Of a stretch of 64,000 nucleotides of DNA, positions 42,832 to 51,462 are shown piece after piece. The stretch is taken from assembly GCF_030817195.1 (NCBI RefSeq), contig NZ_JAUSYZ010000002.1, positions 1 through 64,000 of the forward strand, in the 5' to 3' direction. Made by a program: the position numbers and the translations under genes. Each line of letters begins with the position of its first letter. The stretch's first letter is position 1. This stretch comes from Arthrobacter globiformis (GTDB lineage: Bacteria > Actinomycetota > Actinomycetes > Actinomycetales > Micrococcaceae). Below the pieces are notes generated by a model that had not been told where the DNA came from, did no database searches, and saw only the letters and a program-made list of their open reading frames with translations.

Positions 42832-44601
42832 TCAGGCGGTGGGAACGGCAGTGAGTGCTTCGGCAATAGGACCGAGGACGGCCGCCGGGACAGCTGCGAC
42901 CGCGGCGAGTTGATGAAGGGTGAGCTGCGCCGGGAGGTTGACGAGCTCGGTGCTGACCAGATCGGGCAGGTGCCTTACCAGCACCTCACGCGCCTTGGGA
43001 TCCTGGAGGAGTTCCAGGACCGGGACTGTCAGCGCCGCTCCGCCGCCGGGGAGGGATTCCAAAGCGGGCAGCGGTTCCAAAGCTAGGCGGGCGCGGTCGG
43101 CCTGATTCCGGACTAGCAGGTGCTCTTCGCCAGGTTCCCGCACGGCTGGAAGTCCGAGGCGTTCGAACTGGCTTGCAGGAGCGTCGCTGTCATGCATGAG
43201 CTTCACGAGCAGCCGCAGCATTCGCAGTTCCGTCTCATCGTCCGTCAGCGGCGTTTTCTGCTGCGGGTCGCTTTCGAGGTCGAAAAGGAGCGTTCCGTGG
43301 GTCCAGGGGTTCATGAAGGACCTGGTTTGCACACACATGGTGCGCAGGCCCTTTGTGAATCCGAACGGTTCGGCAGGTTGCCACCCGGTAAGTTCCGGCA
43401 CGGCAAAGCGGCTGCGCATGTGGGTGGGCATGAGTGTGTAATCCTCAAGCGGGCCGTTGGAGGGATCCGCTGCCGCACGCATGTAGACATACCGGCCGTC
43501 GGTGACGTTGACATGGCCGCCATGGATCCCGAAGAGTGCACCGTCCCGGACTTCTGCGGACTCATCTTCGACGACGAGGGCGAGGTCCTGGCCCTGCATA
43601 TCCGCGGTGGGTTCGAGGCCAAAGTAACGCAGCATGGTGGGGGCGATGTCGATGGTCTGAGCCAAGGCCCCGCACCGGGTGTCCCGGCCCCCGGTGCGGG
43701 GATCCCACAGGAACATCGGCAGGTGGACGAGTTCGTTGAACCAGGGCTGCACAGACTTGGCCCACCACCCGTGCTCACCGAGCAGGAAACCGTGATCGGT
43801 GTTGACCAGCAGGAGGGTGTCCTCCCAGAGGTTGTGCTTGTCCATCGCGTCGAGGACCCTCCCCAGCGACTTGTCGCACATGGACACCAGGGCTGCGTAC
43901 TCGTAGCGGGCGTGCTCCACCTGGTCCTGGGATTCGCTGACCTTTTGATAGCCGGGCCAGTCGAACTCCGGTCCGTCGTACTGGTGCGGGTACATCGCCT
44001 TGTAAGCGTCGTGGGTGAAGAACGGTTCGTGCGGGTCGAACAACTCAATCTGGAGCATCCACTTGTCCGCGTCCTTGTTGACATCGAGAAAGTGAAGGCC
44101 GGCGTCGACCGTTTTGGTCTGTGAATGCTCTTCTTCAGTGGCCATGTAGGAACGGTTGATCACGTCCTGCCGCTTCATCTGCGACCGCCAGTCATGACCC
44201 TCTCCTACCGGCTCTACCACGCCCTTCCAGGGATCGCCTTCCTGGCCCCGGAAGAATTCCCACGTGGTGTAGCGGGGATGGTAGGTGGCTCCGCCGTCCT
44301 CCCAGTAGTGCGGGTGGTCGGAAACCAGGTGCGTGTGGACGCCGGCCTGCTTCAGGAGTTCCGGCATGGAGTCGTCAAACGGCTCAAGCGGTCCCCAGGA
44401 GCGGTGCAGGAAGTTGTACCTGCCTGTGTGCATCTCCCGCCGCGCGGGCATGCACGGCATGGATCCGGCATAGAAGTTGTCGAAGGTCGTCGCCTTAGCG
44501 GCGAGCCGGGCGAAGTTGGGTGCGTGGACGATGGTGTCGGCGGCGTAGGGGGAAAGCATATGCCGGTTAAGGCTGTCGAACATCAGGATGATGGCCCGCA
44601 T
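42832..44601 (-). CDS. Type I sulfatase
   Basis: A 589-aa arylsulfatase-superfamily enzyme that removes sulfate esters using a formylglycine made from cysteine. The signature C50-M-P-A-R54 (GSMPCMPARREMHTGRY) fits the CxPxR rule. Metal and active-site elements are MFDSLNRH near the N-terminus and NTDHGFLLGEHGWWAKS in the middle. No signal peptide, so it is cytoplasmic. The ATG at 44601 follows AAAGGA. The frame's earlier start at 44622 is less likely. Its activator, a formylglycine-generating enzyme, is encoded divergently at 45483, a strong functional link. Confidence 0.94.
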   Translation of the reverse strand: MRAIILMFDSLNRHMLSPYAADTIVHAPNFARLAAKATTFDNFYAGSMPCMPARREMHTGRYNFLHRSWGPLEPFDDSMPELLKQAGVHTHLVSDHPHYWEDGGATYHPRYTTWEFFRGQEGDPWKGVVEPVGEGHDWRSQMKRQDVINRSYMATEEEHSQTKTVDAGLHFLDVNKDADKWMLQIELFDPHEPFFTHDAYKAMYPHQYDGPEFDWPGYQKVSESQDQVEHARYEYAALVSMCDKSLGRVLDAMDKHNLWEDTLLLVNTDHGFLLGEHGWWAKSVQPWFNELVHLPMFLWDPRTGGRDTRCGALAQTIDIAPTMLRYFGLEPTADMQGQDLALVVEDESAEVRDGALFGIHGGHVNVTDGRYVYMRAAADPSNGPLEDYTLMPTHMRSRFAVPELTGWQPAEPFGFTKGLRTMCVQTRSFMNPWTHGTLLFDLESDPQQKTPLTDDETELRMLRLLVKLMHDSDAPASQFERLGLPAVREPGEEHLLVRNQADRARLALEPLPALESLPGGGAALTVPVLELLQDPKAREVLVRHLPDLVSTELVNLPAQLTLHQLAAVAAVPAAVLGPIAEALTAVPTA

Positions 44602-44702
44602 GGGGAATCCTTTCAAAGACAAAAGTCAGGTGCGTAGAGGCGGACGAACAACCCGCGTCGAGTTCAGGGAACCGTACGACCGGAGAAGACCCGGGCGTGC
44701 TG

Positions 44703-45317
44703 TCAGCGGGGTTCTGCGGGGAGTTCATCCCCGGGCAGTGCGGTCAGCGAGCGGGAAGACAGCTTCCCGTCGAGCAGGTCGCGGCGGAGGTCAATCATGG
44801 CGGCAACGTGGGCGTCGATGGCTGCAGCTCCCATCAGGTGCATGCGCTCCCCGACCGAGTCGGCCAGTTCAGAGTCAAACGGGACAGTTGGCGCCCAAAC
44901 CTGCCTCCGGTCCCGGTTGCGGTACCGGGCAATTTCAGTCTGGCGGGTTTCAATTTCGGTATCGAGAATTCGCAGCAACTGTTCGGCGCTCATGAACCCA
45001 CAGAACGTCAACCGCACGCCCAGCTCGGGATCCTGGAACCGCGACGGCGGCTGGTACGGTCCTGTCAGCCAGTCGAGGAAGACCGTGGCCCCCTCCTGCG
45101 TCACGCGGTAAGTTTTTGCGTCTTGAGCACCCGGGCGGGGATCGAGCTCATGCGTCACCCAGCCCTGCTTTTCCATGCTGTTCAACGAACGGTACACCTG
45201 GCTCATTTGCGTGTTGGAGCGCAAAAAGCGGCCGTGCGTATCGAGGTACTTTTTGAGATCGTAGCCGGTGCTGGGGTGCTCAAGAAGCACTCCAAGGAGG
45301 ATGCTCTCCATCTTCAT
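44703..45317 (-). CDS. PadR-family transcriptional regulator
   Basis: A 204-aa regulator with an N-terminal winged helix (ILLGVLLEHPSTGYDLKKYLDTH, MSQVYRSLNSMEKQGWV, KTYRVTQEGATVFLDWL) and a C-terminal helical dimerisation part as in PadR/Vir-type proteins. It lies just upstream of, and in the same direction as, the sulfatase operon and divergent from the FGE gene. A dyad sits in the intervening region. It probably represses both directions until a ligand from the substrate binds (inference). Confidence 0.9.
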   Translation of the reverse strand: MKMESILLGVLLEHPSTGYDLKKYLDTHGRFLRSNTQMSQVYRSLNSMEKQGWVTHELDPRPGAQDAKTYRVTQEGATVFLDWLTGPYQPPSRFQDPELGVRLTFCGFMSAEQLLRILDTEIETRQTEIARYRNRDRRQVWAPTVPFDSELADSVGERMHLMGAAAIDAHVAAMIDLRRDLLDGKLSSRSLTALPGDELPAEPR

Positions 45318-45374
45318 TGATGCCTCCGAAAGGTCTTCGTGTCGTGATGGGAATCACCTTGTCCTTCAAAAGGA

Positions 45375-45410
45375 TGACACAAGTAGAATACTGCGTCAAT
45401 AGCACTTGTG
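45375..45410. promoter_or_regulatory. Probable PadR operator
   Basis: In the PadR-FGE divergent region, 45375-45398 forms a dyad: TGACACAAGTA, three bases, TACTGCGTCA. An overlapping inverted pair CACAAGT (45378-45384) and ACTTGTG (45404-45410) extends it. The position between two divergent genes of the sulfatase module fits an operator for the PadR protein. No binding data. Confidence 0.55.
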
Positions 45411-45482
45411 GAATGGTTATATCTGTCCGATAGTGGATGGAGGATCCAAAGGAGCTCCTAACCCGCTCTCTCGAGGAGGACC

Positions 45483-46466
45483 ATGGACTGCCACAAGCAG
45501 GAAGCCAGCGCCGGCTGCTGCATGCCCGACAACGGAGCAAGCGCTGGCACATCGGTGCCGCATGCAAAACGAGTAGTAGTATCGCCTGATACGGCTCCCG
45601 CCTCACTGGCGGCACCTGTACACCCCGACGTGCCGCTCCCGGCAGGTTCATTTCTCATGGGCGACGCATTCGAAGAAGGTTATCGAAGTGACGGGGAAGG
45701 CCCTGTCCACGAGGTGAAACTGGACGCATTCAACATCGATGCGACGACGGTGACGAACCGGATGTTTGCCGCCTTTGCGGAGGCGACCGGGTACCGTACG
45801 GAGGCGGAGCAGTACGGGAGCTCGGCCGTCTTCCACCTCCTCGTCGCCGCTACCGACGGGGACGTCCTCGGGCGCGCGGCCGGAGCACCATGGTGGCTGA
45901 ACGTCCGCGGTGCCGACTGGGCACACCCCGCAGGCCGGTGCTCGGACTGGAACAGCATCCCTGAACACCCGGTGGTGCACGTGTCCTGGCACGATGCACT
46001 GGCCTACTGCCAGTGGGCCGGCCGACGGTTGCCTACCGAGGCCGAATGGGAATATGCCGCACGCGGAGGCCTGAAGGGAAAGCGCTACGCATGGGGCGAC
46101 GAACTCACTCCCGACGGTGAGCATCGCTGCAACAAATGGCAGGGCACCTTCCCCACCACGAACACCCAGGACGACGGCTTCCTCGGGACCGCACCCGTAA
46201 AATCTTTCCCCGCCAACGGCTACGGCCTCTACGAAGCCGCCGGGAACGTCTGGGAGTGGTGCAACGACTGGTTCTTCCCCAACTACTACCGCAGCTCCCC
46301 CAAAGAGAACCCCCAAGGCCCCACAAGCGGCGCCGGGCGCGTCATGCGCGGCGGTTCCTACCTGTGCCACGAGTCCTACTGCAACCGCTACCGCGTCGCC
46401 GCCAGGACCTCCAACACGCCCGAATCCTCCAGCGGAAACTGCGGCTTCCGGACGGTGGCACTCTGA
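45483..46466 (+). CDS. Formylglycine-generating enzyme (sulfatase activator)
   Basis: A 327-aa FGE/SUMF1-type protein that converts the sulfatase active-site cysteine to formylglycine. The FGE domain runs from about residue 45 (DVPLPAGSFLMGDAFEEGY) to the end. Hallmarks are RRLPTEAEWEYAARGG, AGNVWEWCNDWF and RVMRGGSYLCHESYCNRYR. The last contains the catalytic cysteine pair Cys295 and Cys300 with the usual five-residue spacing. A cysteine-rich N-terminal lead (MDCHKQEASAGCCMP) precedes the domain. GAGGAGGA gives a strong ribosome site. The stop overlaps the next gene (TGATG). Confidence 0.95.
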   Translation: MDCHKQEASAGCCMPDNGASAGTSVPHAKRVVVSPDTAPASLAAPVHPDVPLPAGSFLMGDAFEEGYRSDGEGPVHEVKLDAFNIDATTVTNRMFAAFAEATGYRTEAEQYGSSAVFHLLVAATDGDVLGRAAGAPWWLNVRGADWAHPAGRCSDWNSIPEHPVVHVSWHDALAYCQWAGRRLPTEAEWEYAARGGLKGKRYAWGDELTPDGEHRCNKWQGTFPTTNTQDDGFLGTAPVKSFPANGYGLYEAAGNVWEWCNDWFFPNYYRSSPKENPQGPTSGAGRVMRGGSYLCHESYCNRYRVAARTSNTPESSSGNCGFRTVAL

Positions 46467-46831
46467 TGGTCAAGCTCAAAGAACCTCAATGGCGGCGCGA
46501 CGGCGAAATGCCTGATTACCGATTCTCGCTCGCCAACGAGCGGACCTTTCTGGCCTGGATTCGCACCGCGATGGCGATCCTCGCCGGCGCAATCGCCGTC
46601 GACCAACTGACCCCACAAATCGCCCCGTCCCCGGTCCGGATCTTCCTGTGCCTCGTGCTCGCAGTCGTCGGCTCAACCCTGGCCCTGGAAGCCTACCGGC
46701 GCTGGTCCCTGCAGGAACAAGCCATGCGCCAAAAACAGGAACTCCCCCACGCCTGGCTCCTGATGGCCATGACCGTCGTCGTCGCCCTTGCCGGTGCCAT
46801 CGTCGCTATCCTCATCCTCCTCGTCCGGTGA
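46466..46831 (+). CDS. DUF202 (YidH-type) membrane protein
   Basis: A 121-aa protein. The family start is YRFSLANERTFLAWIRTAMAILA, with three membrane segments (TAMAILAGAIAV, IFLCLVLAVVGSTLA, LLMAMTVVVALAGAIVA). The ATG overlaps the FGE stop (TGATG), so the two are co-translated. DUF202 proteins have no firm function. Coupling to FGE is unusual. Confidence 0.88.
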   Translation: MVKLKEPQWRRDGEMPDYRFSLANERTFLAWIRTAMAILAGAIAVDQLTPQIAPSPVRIFLCLVLAVVGSTLALEAYRRWSLQEQAMRQKQELPHAWLLMAMTVVVALAGAIVAILILLVR

Positions 46832-47163
46832 CAACCAGGGACCCTGGCCTGCAGCCAGAACGGACGGCACTCGCATGGAGGCGCACCTTCCTGGCGATGA
46901 TCGTCTCCGACTTCTTCATCTGGCGCGCCTGGGCAACGTCCCTCACCCACCATGGCGGCAATATCCAAGGCTCCTCCCTCGGCCTCGGAATCGCAGCCGC
47001 CGTTGCTGCCTCCGCCACCGCTGTCCTCGGCGTCTGCCTTCTGCGACGGAATGCCAACCTCCGCGATAAAAAAGCACCCGAAACGCTACTCCTGCGCACC
47101 GCAACGACAGCCATCATCGCCATAGGTGCCGCAACTATCACTTCAATTCTCTTGGGAGGCTAA
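46828..47163 (+). CDS. Second DUF202-type membrane protein
   Basis: A 111-aa protein starting with GTG 46828, which overlaps the previous stop (GTGA). The family motif is LQPERTALAWRRTFLAMIV, followed by two more membrane segments (LGIAAAVAASATAVLGVCLL, TTAIIAIGAATITSILLG). Paired DUF202 genes are common in actinobacteria. Here they form a unit with FGE. Confidence 0.85.
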   Translation: MTTRDPGLQPERTALAWRRTFLAMIVSDFFIWRAWATSLTHHGGNIQGSSLGLGIAAAVAASATAVLGVCLLRRNANLRDKKAPETLLLRTATTAIIAIGAATITSILLGG

Positions 47164-47241
47164 GACCAGCCCGACAGGCAGCCACGGCAGTGGCCGAACG
47201 GCAATCGAATCGGTGGCTGCCCGAATCAGCTACACCGCACT

Positions 47242-47312
47242 CTGACATCAAACGATCCAAGTATCTTGACCTGCCCCAAGAAAGGCCATAGAACTCAATC
47301 TGACAGGTTGAG
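47242..47312 (+). repeat. Recombinase leader repeat, copy 2
   Basis: This leader of the serine recombinase shares three blocks with the 25.5-25.7 kb remnant: 47242-47257 (inverted at 25663-25678), 47263-47274 (25524-25535) and 47281-47312 (25542-25573, 32 bases identical). It probably holds the recombinase binding site. A site upstream of a resolvase gene is the usual place for res. Confidence 0.7.
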
Positions 47313-47327
47313 GGTTTGGAGGCTCAG

Positions 47328-48125
47328 GTGGCTGGACAGCGGATCGGATACGTGCGCGTCAGCACGCTGGACCAGAACGAGAAACGCCAGCTCGACGGCC
47401 AGGTTCTGGACCGGGTCTTCACGGACAAAGCCTCGGGCAGGGACACGTCCAGACCGGAGCTTACTGAGCTGCTGCGCTTCGCCCGTCACGGGGACACCGT
47501 CGTCGTGCACAGCATGGACCGGCTCGCCCGCAACCTCGATGACCTGCGCGCCCTCGTCCAGGGCCTCACACGCAAAGGAGTCCGGGTCGAGTTCGTCAAA
47601 GAAAGTCTGGTCTTCACCGGGGAGGACTCCCCCATGGCCAACCTCATGCTCTCCGTCATGGGGGCCTTCGCCGAATTCGAACGCTCCCTGATCAGGGAGC
47701 GGCAGCGGGAAGGCATCGCCCTGGCCCAGCAGCGCGGCGCCTACAAAGGGCGGAAAAAGACCCTCACACCGGAACAGGCCGCCGAGCTCGTCCAGCGGGC
47801 AGCAAATGGAATCCCCAAATCCGTCCTCGCCAGCGACTACGGCATCAGCCGGGAAACGGTCTACCAGTACCTCCGCCAAGCCCAAGCCAAGCCAAGCCCT
47901 ATTGAACCTTGTAGAGGATTTCGCTGTCCTGTGCTATTCCGCCGAGGCAGGCACGGAGTCCGAATTCACGAAGTAGGGACGACAGTGGTTCTGGATGCGC
48001 CGGCTATGGGTGCCAGACCCGCTGCTGCTGTTATGGAATTGTTGGACATTCAGAACGGTTGCCTTTTGGCTGGCGGGCCTCCGTTGTGGTCGTGCCGCGA
48101 TGCGTGCGGCAACGGGGCTGGGTGA
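47328..48125 (+). CDS. Serine recombinase (resolvase/invertase) with abnormal C-terminus
   Basis: A small serine recombinase. The catalytic Ser is residue 12 in IGYVRVSTLDQN. Also seen are VFTDKASGRDTSRPEL, VHSMDRLARNLDDLR and MGAFAEFERSLIRERQREGI. The C-terminal helix-turn-helix is at about 165-190 (NGIPKSVLASDYGISRETVYQYLRQ). Relatives end there at about 190 aa. This frame runs 75 residues further into sequence with no family likeness (PIEPCRGFRCPVLFRRG...), so the native stop appears lost by a junction near 47890. GTG 47328 has GGAGG at proper spacing. No transposase accompanies it. Confidence 0.88.
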   Translation: MAGQRIGYVRVSTLDQNEKRQLDGQVLDRVFTDKASGRDTSRPELTELLRFARHGDTVVVHSMDRLARNLDDLRALVQGLTRKGVRVEFVKESLVFTGEDSPMANLMLSVMGAFAEFERSLIRERQREGIALAQQRGAYKGRKKTLTPEQAAELVQRAANGIPKSVLASDYGISRETVYQYLRQAQAKPSPIEPCRGFRCPVLFRRGRHGVRIHEVGTTVVLDAPAMGARPAAAVMELLDIQNGCLLAGGPPLWSCRDACGNGAG

Positions 48126-48163
48126 AAACAGAGAAGCTGGCCGGTTTGCAGCCGGCCAGCTTC
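48122..48163 (-). terminator. Terminator of the cold-shock gene
   Basis: GAAGCTGGCCGG (48133-48144) pairs perfectly with CCGGCCAGCTTC (48152-48163), with a 7-base loop. Reading on the minus strand it is followed by TCTCTGTTTTC. It lies 12 bases past the csp stop codon, an ideal intrinsic terminator. Confidence 0.85.
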
Positions 48164-48174
48164 CTGAGAACCAC

Positions 48175-48378
48175 TTAGAGCGGCTGGATGTTCTCCGCCT
48201 GCGGACCCTTAGGGCCCTGGGTGACGTCGAACTGAACCTTCTGGTTCTCGTCCAGGGAGCGGTAACCGCTGGATGCGATTGCTGAAAAGTGTGCGAACAC
48301 GTCAGCGCTTCCGTCGTCGGGGGCAATGAATCCGAAGCCCTTTTCGGCGTTGAACCACTTGACCGTACCTGTTGCCAT
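48175..48378 (-). CDS. cspA: Cold-shock protein
   Basis: A 67-aa CspA-type RNA chaperone: MATGTVKWFNAEKGFGFIAP with RNP1 (KGFGFI) and RNP2 (VFAHF), ending AENIQPL. It binds single-stranded nucleic acids. The ATG at 48378 is the family start. The frame's extension to 48441 is leader. AAAAAGCATG directly precedes the start, and the 5' untranslated region may be long, as is usual for csp genes. A strong terminator follows. Confidence 0.96.
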   Translation of the reverse strand: MATGTVKWFNAEKGFGFIAPDDGSADVFAHFSAIASSGYRSLDENQKVQFDVTQGPKGPQAENIQPL

Positions 48379-48709
48379 GCTTTTTTCCTTCACGGCTCGC
48401 GGGCCGGATCCGCTTGTCGGATTGCCGTCCCCGCCACTCACATGTTGAGCCTATGTGTCAGTGCCGGCGCGGGCAACAGATTGGTCAAAAGCGGAACCTG
48501 GATAAAGCGGTCTGCCCCACTGCCCACGGCGTAGTCGACCGCTCCACGCGAGCCGCTGGGATCCAGTCCTGCCAACCGCGATCCCAGCCTCGGATTCTTC
48601 CACGCAACCTGCCCCTTCAGGCCTCGCTGCCTCACGGGAAAGACGGCGTGACCTCCCCCGCCGCGGACAATAGCTCGACGAAAGGCGGTTATCGACTCTT
48701 CTATGGTTG
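48379..48709. other. Leader of csp and right flank of IS110 element
   Basis: About 330 bases. The part next to 48378 should hold the csp promoter and 5' leader. The part near 48709 is the downstream end of the IS110-family element. I cannot place the element's boundary because this family lacks clear terminal inverted repeats. Confidence 0.4.
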
Positions 48710-49780
48710 TCAACGCAGTAATGGCTGGGGACTGTTGGCATTGAGTGTGCGGTAGATCCTTCGGGCGAGGTAGCGTTTCACACACCGGCGGATCTCCTTC
48801 TTGGTTCGCCCTTCTGCTTGCCGTTTTGCTACGTATTCGATGGTCTCTGGATCGAAGGCCATCCGGGTAACAGCAACCAGGTGAAGGGCTTTATTCAGGG
48901 TCCTGTCGCCGCCGCGGTTGAGCCTGTGACGGACGGTATTTCCAGATGAAGCGGGAATGGGGTTGACCCCGGCGAGGGAGGCGAAGGCGGCCTCGGAATG
49001 AACCCGGCCCTGATGAGACCAGGCGGTAAGGCATATGGCTGCCGTGACTGGTCCGAAGCCGGATTCCTGCAGCAGCGGCGCGGCTTCGCTTACCTCGACC
49101 AGTTCGGTGATCCGGGAGCCGTTTGCTTTGATCTCAGCGTCAAGGTCGCCGATGCGCTTGGCCAGTCTGACGGCTTCGGAGCGGGCCACCGACACCGCAA
49201 GAGGTTCTTCACGGACCCGCCACCGGGACACCTCCAGTATCTGGCTTCCGGTCAACGACTCGCGCGCATCGAAGCCCAAATCATTGATCCGGAGCAGTGC
49301 GGTCAACGCGTTCACGGTCCTGGTCCGGTCCGTGGTCATCGAATGACGCGCACTGACCAGGACCCGCAACGCCGCCCGGACCCCTTCGTTCAGCCGTGGC
49401 CGGCGCAACTTATCCTCTTCCAAGGAAAGTACGGCAGAAGCGATCCGGTGCGCGTCCAACGGATCCGACTTACCTACCCCACGACGCGGCAGGGCGTCCA
49501 TGCGCGTGGCTTCGGCAACCTGGTAGCCGGCAGCTGCGACAGCGCCGGCCAGCACGGCACCATAAGAAGCGGCGCCCTCAATCACCCATAGAGTGGCCAG
49601 ATCGGCTTCGGTGCGACGGGCAACCCAGGCAATGGCGCGGTTGATCCCGGCGCCCGTCGCTGGGAAATCCCGGTTGTCGATCCGTTCGCCGTTTGCCGCG
49701 GCGATGATGGCGAAGACGTGCTTCCGGGCGTGGGTGTCGACACCCACGACAAACGGGTGGGAATGCACAACGATAGTCAT
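48710..49780 (-). mobile_element. IS110-family insertion sequence transposase
   Basis: A 356-aa DEDD transposase. The N-terminal DEDD_Tnp_IS110 domain has GVDTHARKHVF (first Asp), LWVIEGAASYG (Glu) and GKSDPLDAHRIA (two Asp). The C-terminal Transposase_20 domain has PVTAAICLTAWSHQG, AAFASLAGVNPIPASSGNTVRHRLNRGGDRTLN with the catalytic serine region, and AVTRMAFDPETIEYV. The gene appears intact. The ATG at 49780 has no frameshift. IS110 elements encode a bridge RNA in the non-coding end, expected upstream of the gene (49781 to about 50000) or in the other flank. Confidence 0.9.
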
Positions 49781-50456
49781 AGCGGTTCTGGCACCTTCCT
49801 CATTTCGCGGACATGTCAGGCCGTTACGGGCCGGTACCAGTCCGGGTAGAGGTCACTTCGGAACAGCACTGTGACGAGCCACGCCCCGCGCGGGAGCGGA
49901 CAATCTTCTGATCAAGTCACCGAGGTGGGCCGGGCAGGTGCCGGCCGCCCACCCAACAGACGGACAAGTCGATAACAGGGCACCCAACGGGGGCCAAGCG
50001 TTCAGATGAGTCACAACCGCCGGGTGGAACGGCCTGCACCTACTCTGCCAGCCAGTCCCAGACCAGCCGCCCCAATCCTCACAGGCGTTTAAGTAGGACG
50101 AGTAGAAGTAGATGAGAACCCGGCCGTGTGAACCTTGAACCCTGCCTCACGGCAGATGAGCCCGATGGTTGCCATTGGCGTCCGCGTCGTCCTCGACCAC
50201 TACTGCTGTTCGCGGCTGTGCCAAGGAGTTGGCTCACCGACACCTCCTCCATCAACGGCGTGAATTCACAACACCAAGGCCTTCCATATCTGATCACAAA
50301 AGTAATATGATCAGATCCAGGAGGTTACCAAAGGCACCGCAGGCAGCGGGAGTCCGTCGGCCGGGGAAAGCACCCAGGGTCTTCAGAACGAAGTCGGAGC
50401 TCAACGGTTCTGACGGTGATGACAGTCCAGAAGCCCAGAAGCCAATTGGGAAAGGA
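49781..50456. other. IS110 upstream flank and intergenic
   Basis: About 680 bases. The part next to 49780 is expected to be the non-coding end of the IS110 element, where bridge RNAs are usually encoded. I did not find an unambiguous element end. Frames at 50128-50310 and 50169 on are not convincing except for the 50463 gene. Confidence 0.4.
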
Positions 50457-50462
50457 ATGACG

Positions 50463-50615
50463 ATGACACGCGAAGAGGCTTTCGCCAAGTGCACACCGGA
50501 CTCGTACGTCGAGTTCTATGGCGGTCGGTGGCTCGTCGTGCCGTTCGCCCAGGTGGAGCAGCCGCCGTTCTTTGTTTGCGCACCGCAGGCCGTCCGCCGC
50601 AGTCGTTACGTGTGA
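50463..50615 (+). CDS. Small 50-aa hypothetical protein
   Basis: Begins MTREEAFAKCTPDSYVEFYG, then GRWLVVPFAQVEQPPFFVC and a basic end. The pattern is that of a small beta-rich protein. AAAGGA lies correctly before ATG 50463. ATG 50457 is an alternative. The remainder of the open frame upstream (from 50169) is arginine-rich and unlikely to be translated. No family recognised. Confidence 0.55.
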   Translation: MTREEAFAKCTPDSYVEFYGGRWLVVPFAQVEQPPFFVCAPQAVRRSRYV

Positions 50616-51275
50616 ACTGGAAGGCGACTCGAGTAATGTGCCCATGAGGCGGGGAGAGACTCGGGGCTCGGCTGTCTCGACTGAACGTGTCGATTAGACA
50701 CCCTCCAAGGCCAGTGTTCCGGTCTCAGGCGTGGAGGCATCACAGTGGACTGCGCGGCATGAGGCGTTGGAAGATCCGCCAGGAACTCATCAGTTTGCCG
50801 CCGTCGTCGTCATGAATGCGGGATCGTAGTTCTATGCCGACAATCGCGGTACGTTGCGTTTTGGCGCCAGTCGTGCCCGGCGCGAACCTGGTTGCACCAG
50901 CCCGTGTGCCCTGAAAATCATTGCGGGCCCCACGGTGGAAGAGGGTTTGGATTCGGCATCCGGGGCGGCTCTCGCGCCTTTTTGCGGTAGGCACCCCGTC
51001 AGTCCCAGTCCGGATGGCTGGGTCGACGGGGGTCCGTCCTGCGCAGAATGCCGGTAGACGGCTGAAAGCATTGCCGAAGCTGTGCAGCACAGGAGCCGTA
51101 GCGTTCATCACAACATCCACGCATACTGCTTTTCAGCACTCTGGAGAATCTCCTGCAACAACGCGACGGCAATCGCCGGGTAGTGGCCGGACCACGGTAG
51201 TCCGTCCGGAGGCAGTGGTACACCTCATCTCGGCGCCGCCGGCATAGAGTCTTGACCTACCTTTGCATTGGGCGC
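50616..51275. other. Intergenic, no supported gene
   Basis: About 660 bases. The frames on both strands (50740-51120 minus, 50921-51247 plus) have arginine/serine/proline-rich shadow composition. No element recognised. Confidence 0.4.
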
Positions 51276-51315
51276 AGCCGACTCCCCTACCACTCTAGGA
51301 GCAGGGGAGTCGGCT
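51276..51315. terminator. Strong hairpin downstream of the RbsC-type operon
   Basis: AGCCGACTCCCCT (51276-51288) pairs perfectly with AGGGGAGTCGGCT (51303-51315), a 13-bp stem with a 14-base loop. It lies about 150 bases past the stop of the minus-strand operon at 51463. No T-run follows on either strand, so it may stabilise the RNA end or be an atypical terminator. Confidence 0.55.
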
Positions 51316-51462
51316 CGCCGCCGCATCTGCAAGAGCATCAACTCGGCTGGTGTCCCCATCTTTAGGCCGGACGGCGGCTGCCGGCTCAGCTGCCAACCTT
51401 GACGCTGAAGATGGCCAAGCGGATTACGATGACCATGCGGTCGGTAGTAATTCCCTCAATGA

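Noticed and set aside
42757..44637. Long plus-strand frames across MFS/sulfatase region
   Set aside because: Antisense to the sulfatase, which has complete family motifs.
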